64,000 nt of DNA, from the NCBI GenBank assembly GCA_030248295.1, contig JASANH010000230.1, forward strand, positions 62,001 through 126,000. The letters run 5' to 3'. The stretch comes from Mesodorylaimus sp. YZB2_4 (Eukaryota; Nematoda; Enoplea; Dorylaimida; Dorylaimidae). The notes beneath the pieces are model-generated. The model was not told the DNA's origin. It made no database searches and worked only from the letters and a program-made list of their open reading frames with translations. Positions 54,661 through 64,000 of the stretch are shown piece after piece. The position numbers were made by a program, and so were the translations under genes. How positions within the stretch are numbered: position 1 is the first letter of the stretch; every line of letters begins with the position of its first letter.

Positions 54661-56840
54661 CGAGATGATGAGACGTGTGATGTGTCTAATGGTCTGTTAC
54701 CGTGGAAATCTGCGAAGGACTGTGTCAAAGGTACCGCTAACTTAGATGATCATTCGAGAGGTCGCATATTTGTGACCGCAGGAGGCATGTCAAAATGTAC
54801 TGGCCAATCAGAAAACACGCCTCACAGCAGATATTCATTTCAGGTACTTTGGTATTCACCTATGCTTTGTAATATGGTCCGCAGCTCCTTTAAAAGCAAC
54901 CTATCTCGGAGCCTATCAGCACTTGGAACTGGCTGGTAGTCTCCCTCATTGGACGTCAAGCCAGTGCAGCGGCAAGAGAGCGAGATGACGCCTGGTTCTA
55001 GACAAGCAGCTGGAAGAAGGGTCAAAATAAGGGATCGCGGGGAAATCAAGCCACAGTATGCAGTTAGCCTCCGTCCCACTGAAAAACGTAAAGGCCACCA
55101 ACCCCAGTACAGAAAAGGTCTTGAGTGCATGTGTGACGAATACGCTTTCGTCACGATCGGGCACAGGCTTGGTGTTACTCTAACCCAAGTATGCGTTACG
55201 GACATCTTAACGGCACAGTGCGTGGGGACTTCTCTGTCGTCTGAGGTTCTACAATATCCTGGTTCTGGTTTCGCCAATCCTGCTGATGAAGACCATGGGA
55301 TTCGGCCGAAACGTCCTGTTCTCCGACGCTGATGTCGCTTCGGGTGAATGTGGTATCATGAGTATGGGATCTTCAGTCAAAGCGTTTTCATTTGTTCTCC
55401 GCAATGATCGCAATCTACTGCGTTGCATTTTAGCACTTAGCTAACGAGACTCATCCCACTGTTGTTTCATCCCCTGGCACGTTAGTAGGCCAAGAAGTAG
55501 TCTTGAGCTCGTCATCGACTCATCTTCCCGCGAATCGTAAGTCCGTGAATAACGGCCTCACCTTTGGCCGAAGGTGAGCGTCGCTTTGACTGCCGAAAGC
55601 GCCTGACAAGGATACTTCATGATGTTCATCAGGCATTGTGGTACAGCCATACCGAGAACACGGTTGCGTGTATGATCGACAATGGTCACACTACGCTCCA
55701 AAATAGTTTACAGCTCCATTCAAAAAGTAATTTTTAACCCCGATTTCCCTGATCAGAATAAGCGATAAATGCAGCCAGCGTTTAGAGCTCTATGTTTGTG
55801 GCCTCTACACTGCGCATTTGAGCAAACGGCTCATATCCTCCCCGAATTGCTGCATACTGTATCAGCGCAGAAAATCCGATCAGGCCCGTGTTCATCAGCA
55901 CCCACACTACCTTCCAACAGCTTTCGGGACAGGCGGGTGCGATCCAGAAACTATTCCATTCATTCCAAAAGTAGCAATCGCGTGATTTTAAGCAATTTGA
56001 CTGACCTAGTCGGCGATCGACAAATGTCGAAGACGAAGCAAATACGACAGGTCACACATGCAGACTTATCCTTAGCGATGACGTCTGTGTACGAAAGAAC
56101 GACGTAAAAAAAACACCGGCGTACTTCCCAATTCTTCTTATCCGTACGTGCTGCTGAAGTGCGAGCCTTTCCTCCCGGACCTCAGAACCCGTGCCTAAAA
56201 TCTGCTGTTCTTTGCAGCTTTTGAAGGGTTTGTGAGTTACTGTGATGACGAGCCAAGCAAGACGTGAATTTATGACGCTTGCTCTAGACGCTTAGAATGC
56301 CAGAATTCGCAAACAGAGCACTGTAATCAGCTGCTCGCTGGCTGGCCGTGTGGGCCTTATGGATTGGATTGCATTCGAAGTGGATGGTAGTGTTCGTTGC
56401 CAGCCATGGCCGACGCCTTGCGAGTGCGAGCACGAATTTGTTCATACAGTTTTGGCAAATTACTTCATTTTGGTACTATTTCATCACGAAATCATGTTTC
56501 TTCATAAATCTTTCAAGAAAGAAAACAGAAGTCTTGCAGGTGTTTTGCAATGAGTAACATTTTGAACCGCCTAGAATAAGGTTGGTTTTGACGCCAGCTC
56601 GCATTCGCTGTCTACAACTGCCGCATACAAACTTGCACCAGCGCTGTTTTGAACGGCGTCTCAATGGGGTCAGTCTGCGCATCGTGCATTCATCGCAATA
56701 AGATCCAGACGCATAAGGAGGCTACAAAGTCTTTTCGTAACAGTACCATTTACTGCCTTGTTGACTTTCCTGAGCCAGTTTATCTACAACTTGGCAGATA
56801 AAATGGGAAAACTTGGAGCCAAATGCTACTTTTTTAGGTT
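54661..56840. other. Intergenic, no gene recognised
   Basis: The longest ORF (54949-55332) has no domain. Nothing repeat-like with clear ends is seen. Confidence 0.4.
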
Positions 56841-56863
56841 CTATCCTTTCAGGCAAACAAATA

Positions 56864-58168
56864 ATGTCATCTCAACAACAATCCAATGGCTCGACCTTAA
56901 ATTACGATCGATTTCTCAATCCAGTCGCCAAAAAACGCGCTGTATCAGCTCTTCGAAAAATATGGGCCATCCAATATCAAGCTGGACCACGAATGATATG
57001 TTTAGGCACTGGTACACCCAATCCATTCTGTTTTCCATTCGAGTCGATTACAGTACGAACAAAAATTGGACAAAATTTTACTTTACAAGACAAAGAATTG
57101 GATACAGCATTAGGATATACTGCCTCGACTGGTTATCCGCCATTAATCGATTGGCTGGAATCATTTCAAAAGCGACTACACGACCCGCCGTATGCGCGTG
57201 ATAAGCCAGAATTAAATGAGGTCATAACAATTTGTGGTAGTGAAGATGGACAGTGTAAAGTGTTGGAAATGATTTTGGAACCAGGTGACCCCGTGTTGAT
57301 CATTGAACCAACCTATCCTGGTGTTTTGTCAGCACTGAGACCACTCGGAGTCAACCTATTTGCTGTCGAATCGGATCAAAACGGGGTGATACCTGAAAGT
57401 TTGGAGACGCAACTGCGCACGTGCTCTCAATCGGATGGGAAGCGACCAAAATTATTTATTATTCAACCAAATCACATTAATCCAACTGGAGTGTCTACGA
57501 CTTTGGAAAGAAGAAAGCAAATTTATCAATTGGCCTGTCAATATGACATTTTACTTCTGGAAGACGACCCCTATTACTTCCTAACGTTCAATAATGAGCA
57601 CCTGCCACCCCCTAGCTTCCTATCGATGGACACTGAAGGCCGTGTTCTCAGATTGGATTCTTTCTCGAAAGTCGTGTCGAGTGGGCTACGAATAGGCACG
57701 CTGAGTGGTCCGCGACCACTGGTGGACCCTGTTATGATGCATATTTCTTGCTCCACTCAACACCCGTCTACCCTCAGTCAAGTCCTTCTCCATCGTCTCT
57801 TGTCGGAGCAAGGTCAAGATGGATACCTGGCTCACTGTAAGACAGTGGCCATGTTCTACGAGAATCGATGCCAGAGTATGTTGCGGGCGGCTGAGAAGCA
57901 CTTGACAGGGCTGGCAGAATGGACCAAGCCGAGTGGAGGAATGTTCTTGTGGATGAAGGTGTTGGGTGTGACAGACACTAGGAAAATGATAGAAGAAAAG
58001 GGGCTGGAGAGGATGGTCATGCTAGCGCCTGGGTGCTATTTTATGCTGGATGACACCTTATCTACCCCTTTTCTCAGGGCATCATTTTCTGGCGCTAGTG
58101 AAGAAGAAATGGATGAAGGGTTTAAGAGGCTGGCTGAAATAATAAATGAGGAGACACTGGGGAAGTAA
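56864..58168 (+). CDS. PLP-dependent aminotransferase, AADAT/KAT II type (copy 2)
   Basis: I took the ATG at 56864 because it lies just after a CTATCCTTTCAG acceptor-like site and aligns with the starts of the two paralogues; an in-frame ATG at 56813 lies before that site. The 434-residue protein has N-Y-D-R-F-L-N, G-T-G-T-P-N-P, G-S-E-D-G-Q-C-K, P-N-H-I-N-P-T-G, L-E-D-D-P-Y-Y-F, S-F-S-K (Schiff-base Lys 269), L-R-I-G-T-L-S-G-P and L-R-A-S-F-S, so all cofactor and substrate residues of the KAT II fold are kept. It is single-exon and is the most divergent of the three copies. The expected reaction is transamination of kynurenine or 2-aminoadipate with 2-oxoglutarate. Confidence 0.92.
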   Translation: MSSQQQSNGSTLNYDRFLNPVAKKRAVSALRKIWAIQYQAGPRMICLGTGTPNPFCFPFESITVRTKIGQNFTLQDKELDTALGYTASTGYPPLIDWLESFQKRLHDPPYARDKPELNEVITICGSEDGQCKVLEMILEPGDPVLIIEPTYPGVLSALRPLGVNLFAVESDQNGVIPESLETQLRTCSQSDGKRPKLFIIQPNHINPTGVSTTLERRKQIYQLACQYDILLLEDDPYYFLTFNNEHLPPPSFLSMDTEGRVLRLDSFSKVVSSGLRIGTLSGPRPLVDPVMMHISCSTQHPSTLSQVLLHRLLSEQGQDGYLAHCKTVAMFYENRCQSMLRAAEKHLTGLAEWTKPSGGMFLWMKVLGVTDTRKMIEEKGLERMVMLAPGCYFMLDDTLSTPFLRASFSGASEEEMDEGFKRLAEIINEETLGK

Positions 58169-59285
58169 AATGGGCACTCAAAGCAGAGAGGAAAACGTTT
58201 TTATTATGTTCTGCGATATTTTTATATTTTTGAGGTTTTATGTAGCATAATGCTTTGGTGTTTTGTATGTCACCCAGTCTCACTTAACTCAAACCACTTC
58301 TCCATGGCAGAAAAAAAATCAAACATGGACATTATCGCAGATAACTTTCTCACAGCTGTCAGGTCAAGGTCGCATTTGCAGCAAAAAAGCAGCTTTTATC
58401 TAAAGAAGATTATAAAATCAAGAACTTTTTGCTCGCACGATATCGCAGTGGTGCAAGAGCAACAACCTGCCATGTCAGACTCTTCCAGACCCACTTCGTT
58501 TCAGACTGCTTAGAATTCTCAGAAAATATTGTAATCTATTGACTGGCCCCCTTTGAAACAAGGACACTTCTTTCATTATTTTGAGCCCATAAGCCGTTTC
58601 TGCTGCTTCACCGTCAGGAAAAGCCCTGCTACGGAATTCTGAGTTCAACATTTGCCTCAAACGACCGTGGCGCCAATCCCGCCGTGACGACCATGACGAC
58701 AGACAAGATAGGATACAGTACAGTATATGAGCTGAACTTTAGTACAGCACGTAAACAGTAAAAACTTCGTACAATACATTGGGCAAGTACCGGGGTCGTG
58801 GCCTAGCGCAGGCGCGTACGCAGGATTTGTGGGTCGTGGGGTGCCAGCAAAAAATTTGCATAAATATGCTAATTTAGTGCATCACGCAAAGTCCAGGAGA
58901 CGATGTGGCTAAAAAGAAAATAGAGTCCAGTTTGGTATTTTAAAATGAGCGCCGAAGGCGCGATCCGAGGGCGCGAAGCGCCCGAGAGGGGGTGGGGTGC
59001 GGCCCCCGCCCCGCCGGAGGCGAAATTTTTTAAAAATTAGCTCCTCGCAGACACAATTTTTCACGATTCTTAAAATAAATTTGCGAGAAATAACTTAGTT
59101 TAAGAAATCACTTTCTTTAACCCCGCCAAAAACTCAAGTCAAAAAGCTGAAGGCTTCTGCGTGGCTTCTGGCCTTCCAAAATTTGCGCGCAATCTTTCTG
59201 ATCGTACAGAAGCAATGAGTGCCATCTTTGTTAGCATACCGTACTCACCATATACAAGGAAAACCTTTAATGTTATCATCTTATA

Positions 59286-59340
59286 CCGACGCCTTAACCA
59301 CTCCAGGTCGCAATGCCGCCTGGAGTGGGTAAGGCGTCGG
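59286..59340. repeat. Inverted repeat formed by a tRNA-like 5' half
   Basis: Arms 59286-59307 and 59319-59340 (22 bases, one mismatch) flank an 11-base loop. The right arm is the D-arm region of the tRNA-Leu-like sequence, and the left arm is its inverted copy. Confidence 0.7.
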
Positions 59341-59397
59341 ACATAAGATCCGACGGAAAGTGATTCCGCGGGGGCTCAAATCCCTCTCCCACTTCTC
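59315..59397 (+). pseudogene. tRNA-Leu(UAA)-like relic
   Basis: The segment has an A-box-like GGAGTGGGTAAGGC, a 5-bp anticodon stem (TCGGA/TCCGA) around a CATAAGA loop giving anticodon UAA, an extended variable arm and a B-box-like GGCTCAAATCCC. Position 33 is A instead of U and the acceptor stem does not pair well, so it is probably not a working tRNA. Confidence 0.45.
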
Positions 59398-59829
59398 TGG
59401 TTTGGACGGGGACCGTTGGCCGCAATGCCACCCGCTGTGCTCGCCACTGGGTTTATCTCCGCCCCGCCGGAGGCGCAAAAATTTTGAATCTTGCACTGCG
59501 AAAACACAAAAATGTATGAAGTGGACATGTAACCAAACGCATGGCCGGGATTGCACGAAGTTTGTAAAGGTTTAGTAGTGTAGTTTGTAAACCTTTACCT
59601 TACTTTTCAGGGTCGTAGGAAGCCCGAGCCCCCAAGCATCCCCCCCTGCGTACGCGCCTGCAGGTTAAGGCGTGCCTCTCACACTGGGTGCGCACATACA
59701 GGGGAGGGTTCGACTCCTGCCTCGGGACAAAATGATTGTCAAATATCTGTTTCTTAGCCCTCGAGTACGCCTTTTGGTGCCTGGCTGTGGATAAAGTATG
59801 ACAAATGACATGAGTATGAGGTAACATAT

Positions 59830-62530
59830 AGTAGATTTCTATGTCAGCAACTCTGTAACGTACAAATATTGTGCCCTCTGCTGTTTTTCTCGCCCACTAC
59901 AAGAACCAACCCAAACAACCAACCGACCATTTCAAACATGTGACACGCTGCCCTCACCTCCAGGATAGTGTCCCTGAGTCAGAGGAGATTGATCCTTGGC
60001 AGGCAAGATCTAGCTACACGCTCCGCATGAACCCATCGACAGTGCAGAAGTTTCCGATTTATAGTAGTCTAAGACGTCCAGACCCGGGATTGAGTCGGAT
60101 GCTCTCGAGCCGGTCACTTTTAAATCGGATAAAAATACTGCAGCTCTGCAAGTTCCTACAAGGTACAATACTGGCAGTTACATAAACTTTTATATCTGTT
60201 CCAAACTTCAGCTTTTGCAGAGTTTGTTTGATGCGTGTGCACAAAGTCTTGCCTAAGATGGACACAACATGATTAGTGAGCCTGCATCAAATCATTCACG
60301 CAGTTACCAAAGACACCTCATGCGGATACAAACTGGTGTTCTTTGCGCTAAGTCTTCAATTTAGCAGCTTCTTAAAATTATTTCAGCTGTTTATGACAAA
60401 ATGACCAAAAATGCCTGGCCAGGGAAATTTTAAGGTCGGCTTACCCATTGCCCGCGTGCCACCATTTCACGCAGGAGCAGAGCTTACTCATTGTCAGCGG
60501 AGTGAAAAGGCAATGAATACGTGTCAGTCGACAAGAGATAAATATAAATATTGATCTGTGAGGCCAATCGAAAGATGCATCTCGCCTTTAAGCTCCGTGG
60601 GACGGATGCAAAACGGAAAATAGCTATACTGCATCCTGGAGCATGTTAATTTGTTCAGTGATCATCGGCATTGCTGCTCAAGCAGTTAGGACACGAGAAA
60701 GTGTGCTTTTATTCACGTAGCAAAAGCACATTTCACTAATCACTAATCGCTCAAAGGCATTTAATTCAACTGCTCATGGCATGTCTTTATTTTTTAGGGT
60801 TGTGCAAAGTGCTCTCAGCCGTGGTTTCCAAGAGTCCCAATGGCACAGCGGGGCTTGCTGGTGGCTGGCAAACAGTTGGGAGCGCTTGAAAAAGTTGCAA
60901 AATGCGTCGCTTGTGCGCTAAAAAACCATGATTATCAGACACTTTGCATCAAGTCCCTATGTTACCACATCAGGTCTGATCCAGAAGCCGGGCCACAAGC
61001 AATTTCGTATCAGATACATCCAAACGAAAAGTCTTGTTAATAGTGACGCTTGCGATGAGCACATCAAATATGTCGCAGCTCGCTTGTAGTGTCAAATGCT
61101 TGTGCTCAAAGTCATGTCATAAAGGGCTGCTGGCCGCAAAGAATGTTGTTGTCCCTTTATCAATAGCAAAATCAAAAGGCTTGAGGCAGCTTACTTGAAT
61201 CCATCACTTAGAGAGACCACCTGTGCTTTGTTTTCGAAGATATGTAGGGGTGCAAGCATACGGGACACTTAGTTGGCTTCTACTTTTATTATGAAGAAAT
61301 AGTCTGTTTTGAATTCAGCGATAAGTGAGTAACACGGAAGAACTGATCCGGTTACAGCACTTGCCTTAAAAGCGCATGGGAACTGTACACTTTGGTCATT
61401 CGGTCATAAAATCAGACTGACAATGGAGGTGCAACCTGAACATTTGAAGACACAGGTCTGAAGCATGAGCAAGATCCGGAAGTCTTAGAGCCCTCAATAA
61501 TTTGTTCAGCAGGTCAGAGGTCAAAGGCCGAAAAGCAGCCATGTACAGTAAAGTGTGCAATCTTGCGTAATTGACTTCTCTGACATTCTAGGAATCGCTG
61601 AAATACCTGCGACTGGAAAAATTTCGTGGCTATCATATATCTGTACCGTATTTACTTGGAAAATCAGTCGATGCAACCGGCAACTCGCTGTCTAACTTCT
61701 GAAGAGGCAGATTTTGTAACTACAATAAACGACAGCGGCTAAACTTATAGTCTCAGAACTTTCAGCGACTCTAAACGCAAGAAACATCTGAGGTTCGTAA
61801 GATTAGACTGACCACGTCATTGAGGGCAGCTACACCTTTAGGATCTTGCTTCTACTACTTCAGACCTGTTTTTTTCAAATGCTCAACTTGACAGCGAGGT
61901 CACACTACATGCACCTCCCACTTGTGGCACGTAACACATCTGATCGAGCCTGGTTTCCGCTTTACAATGCTCATCTTGCATTCAATATCTCTAAATAGCA
62001 CCCTCACCTTCTCTTTTGCCGTCCTTTCAGGCCCCCCAAAAATGACAAAGTCCCCACAACCCCAAACATAGACTTTGAGTGCGCGCGACAAAAAATTGAT
62101 TTTTGCTGCCCTTCTCCGCACCCCATTTTTCTAACACATCGAGTGCTCTCACGTCAGATAAAATTTGCTCGTCGTGCGTACGTAGTTGCTAACAAACGTC
62201 AAAAGCGGTTTTTTTCTGATCAGTCAGATTAGGCCAGTGACCATCAAGTTGAAGATAGGTTTATCATTGACGTCAGTGTCGTCAACGTCATGCAAGTTCA
62301 AAGAGATATTGCCTGGGTGATTGCTAAAGAGTAAATGCGCGTGAAACTGAAGATAAGACCTATCGAAAAGGATAATCTCACCAAGAGATTTAGGCAGTTT
62401 TGTTAACAGTCAGACGTTGATAATTTTGCACTTTACATGACAAATTAAGAAAGTAGCAACGCAGGACCATCTGCCGCAGAACTGGCGCTCAAGCAACGTC
62501 AGTGGGTGGCATAGGACGTTGTTCCCTTTG
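59830..62530. other. Intergenic, no gene recognised
   Basis: Short ORFs only. A single CCGTATTTACTTGG end related to the 12.4-kb MITE lies near 61646, without a visible partner. Confidence 0.4.
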
Positions 62531-62553
62531 ATTTTTAGAGTGCGATATTCAAA

Positions 62554-63855
62554 ATGTCATTACAACAAGATGGATGCATTCCAAATTATAATCGATTTCT
62601 AAATTCCATTTCGATCAATCGATCATTATCAGCTCTCCGAAAAATTTGGGTGATCCAAAACAATGCTGGCCCAGATATGGTCAGTTTTGGTACTGGAACA
62701 CCCAATCCGTCCTGTTTTCCTTTCGAATCTATTACAATTCGTACAAAAAGTGGTCAAAGGCTAGTACTTCAGGATGACGAATTAGACGTAGCTTTAGGAT
62801 ATACCGCTTCGCCTGGCTTTCCCCCACTTATAGATTGGTTACTGGCGTTGCAAAAGCGACTGCACGATCCACCATATGCCAGGCAGGATACTGAATTGAA
62901 TCAGCTGATAATTATCCCAGGAAGTGAAGACGGGCAGTGTAAAGTGCTAGAAATGGTATTGGAAGCTGGAGACCCAGTACTGATCGATGAACCTGCTTAT
63001 CCCGGAGTCCTTTCAGCATTGAGACCACTAGGAGTCCAGTTGCTCGGCGTTGAATCGGATCACAATGGTGTGAGACCGGAGAGTGTGGAAAGCTTATTAC
63101 GTCAGTACACTGCAATCAATGGAAAACGTCCAAAAATATTTGTCACCCAACCCAATCATGTGAATCCGAGTGGTGTCTCGACGTCCTTGGAAAGACGCAA
63201 GGAAATTTACCGTCTGGCATGCAAGTACGACATTTTACTCCTGGAGGATGATCCGTACCATTTTCTCACATTTGGAGACCACCTCCCTCCTCCCAGCTTC
63301 CTCTCAATGGACACCGAAGGACGTGTCCTAAGGTTAGATTCCTTTTCGAAAGTCGTATCTGGTGGTATGCGAGTGGGAACACTCAGCGGACCGCGTCCAC
63401 TGGTCGAACGGGTGATGATGCACATCGCGTGTTCCAGCCTGCATGCATCCACTCTTAGCCAGACCCTACTTTATCGCTTGCTAACCGATTATGGTCAAGA
63501 CGGATATTTGGCTCATTGCAAAAATGTGGCTATATTTTACGAGCGTCGATGTAAAATGATGTTGGACGCGGCTGAGAAGCATCTGTCAGGGCTGGCAGAA
63601 TGGAACAAGCCGAGCGGCGGAATGTTCCTATGGATGAAGGTACTGGGAGTAAAAGACACCAAGAAGATGATTGAGAAGAGGGCACTTGAAAAAATGGTAA
63701 TGTTGGCTCCTGGATGTTATTTCATGCTTGATGAACTCCCGCCAACACCTTACCTGCGGGCATCGTTTTCTTGGGCTAGTGAAAAAGAGATGGAGTTAGG
63801 GATGGAAAGGCTGGCTGAAATGATCAAGGAGGAGAGGCAGAAGCAATCGACTTGA
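62554..63855 (+). CDS. PLP-dependent aminotransferase, AADAT/KAT II type (copy 3)
   Basis: The 433-residue single-exon protein keeps the family motifs: N-Y-N-R-F-L-N, G-T-G-T-P-N-P, G-S-E-D-G-Q-C-K, D-E-P-A-Y-P-G, P-N-H-V-N-P-S-G, L-E-D-D-P-Y-H-F, S-F-S-K (Lys 266) and L-R-A-S-F-S. The phosphate-binding Arg is in G-G-M-R-V-G where the paralogues have S-G-L-R. An ATTTTTAG acceptor-like site lies 15 bases before the ATG. The middle of the gene (about 63115-63340) is almost identical in nucleotides to copy 1 while the ends differ more, suggesting gene conversion. Role: kynurenine or 2-aminoadipate transaminase. Confidence 0.92.
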   Translation: MSLQQDGCIPNYNRFLNSISINRSLSALRKIWVIQNNAGPDMVSFGTGTPNPSCFPFESITIRTKSGQRLVLQDDELDVALGYTASPGFPPLIDWLLALQKRLHDPPYARQDTELNQLIIIPGSEDGQCKVLEMVLEAGDPVLIDEPAYPGVLSALRPLGVQLLGVESDHNGVRPESVESLLRQYTAINGKRPKIFVTQPNHVNPSGVSTSLERRKEIYRLACKYDILLLEDDPYHFLTFGDHLPPPSFLSMDTEGRVLRLDSFSKVVSGGMRVGTLSGPRPLVERVMMHIACSSLHASTLSQTLLYRLLTDYGQDGYLAHCKNVAIFYERRCKMMLDAAEKHLSGLAEWNKPSGGMFLWMKVLGVKDTKKMIEKRALEKMVMLAPGCYFMLDELPPTPYLRASFSWASEKEMELGMERLAEMIKEERQKQST

Positions 63856-64000
63856 GCATCCTATAGCTGCCAAAAACAATATTAGTTTTTCCACTTTTCA
63901 TTAGCAATATCGAGGAATATTGTTTTTTGTCATAAAATGCTTTTCCTTAGCTTTGATCATAAACCCAGAAAAAAAAAATTCATAGTGTGGTGGTTTTTCA

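Larger units (their letters stand above)
58811..59658. mobile_element. 848-bp DNA element with perfect 14-17 bp TIRs inside SINE-B
   Basis: The ends GGCGCGTACGCAGG and CCTGCGTACGCGCC are perfect inverted repeats, extendable to 17 bases into the flanks, so the exact border and target duplication are ambiguous. The interior has GC-rich short palindromes (GCGCCGAAGGCGC, GGGCGCGAAGCGCCC), two copies of GCCCCGCCGGAGGCG and a tRNA-Leu-like relic, but no transposase. Confidence 0.7.
58790..59826 (+). repeat. SINE-B split by a DNA element
   Basis: The SINE head (GGTCGTGGCCTAGCGCA) ends at 58810 and its continuation (GGTTAAGGCGTGCCTCTCAC, B box GGTTCGACTCC) resumes just after 59658. The tail matches the copy at 42950-43128 (CCCTCGAGTACGCC, GGATAAAGTATGAC). 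Confidence 0.65.

Noticed and set aside
59315..59397. Working tRNA-Leu gene
   Set aside because: Position 33 is not U, the acceptor stem does not pair well, and it lies inside a transposon with an inverted half copy.

Overview
The window is genomic DNA from an invertebrate animal. Protein genes are split by short GT-AG introns, mostly 38-60 bases and ending in TTTTCAG or TTTYAG. The genes are typical of metazoans (GPI-anchored Ly6 proteins, a kinesin-5, a DDHD phospholipase, AADAT-type aminotransferases, a four-pass membrane protein family), and the spaces between them are full of SINEs, MITEs, other DNA transposons and a Ty3/Gypsy element. The TTTTCAG acceptors and the acceptor-like sites just before several start codons fit a nematode-like or tardigrade-like animal, but the phylum cannot be fixed from sequence alone.

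Layout. 1-7267: 3' part of a Ty3/Gypsy LTR retrotransposon whose integrase end is followed by a PWWP domain and a further broken basic ORF. 9.2-9.8 kb: Ly6 gene (-). 13.7-15.2 kb: F-box gene (+). 16.3-17.3 kb: unknown secreted protein (-). 18.1-18.6 kb: second Ly6 gene, probably broken (-). 19.5-20.8 kb: aminotransferase 1 (-). 22.6-23.4 kb: four-pass membrane gene A (+). 25.3-28.1 kb: a 2.8-kb hAT-like element with an 8-bp target duplication, carrying a nested long-TIR element and a SINE. 28.9-38.9 kb: 17-exon kinesin-5 relative with degraded motor motifs and introns packed with transposons. 40.4-41.1 kb: four-pass gene B, a pseudogene (-). 43.6-44.2 kb: LINE relic (-). 46.0-46.8 kb: four-pass gene C (+). 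48.5-49.1 kb: third Ly6 gene (+). 52.1-54.7 kb: 11-exon DDHD phospholipase (+). 56.9-58.2 kb and 62.6-63.9 kb: aminotransferases 2 and 3 (+).

Three families (Ly6, aminotransferase, four-pass protein) each occur three times. The left set (Ly6-, AAT-, 4TM+) is roughly the mirror of the right set (4TM-, 4TM+, Ly6+, AAT+, AAT+) around the kinesin locus, which suggests an old inverted segmental duplication. The genes do not form an operon or one pathway. The most unusual objects are the retrotransposon that carries its own PWWP chromatin reader, interrupted by a perfect 24-bp palindrome, and the kinesin-5 gene that keeps its tail but has lost switch-I and switch-II residues.
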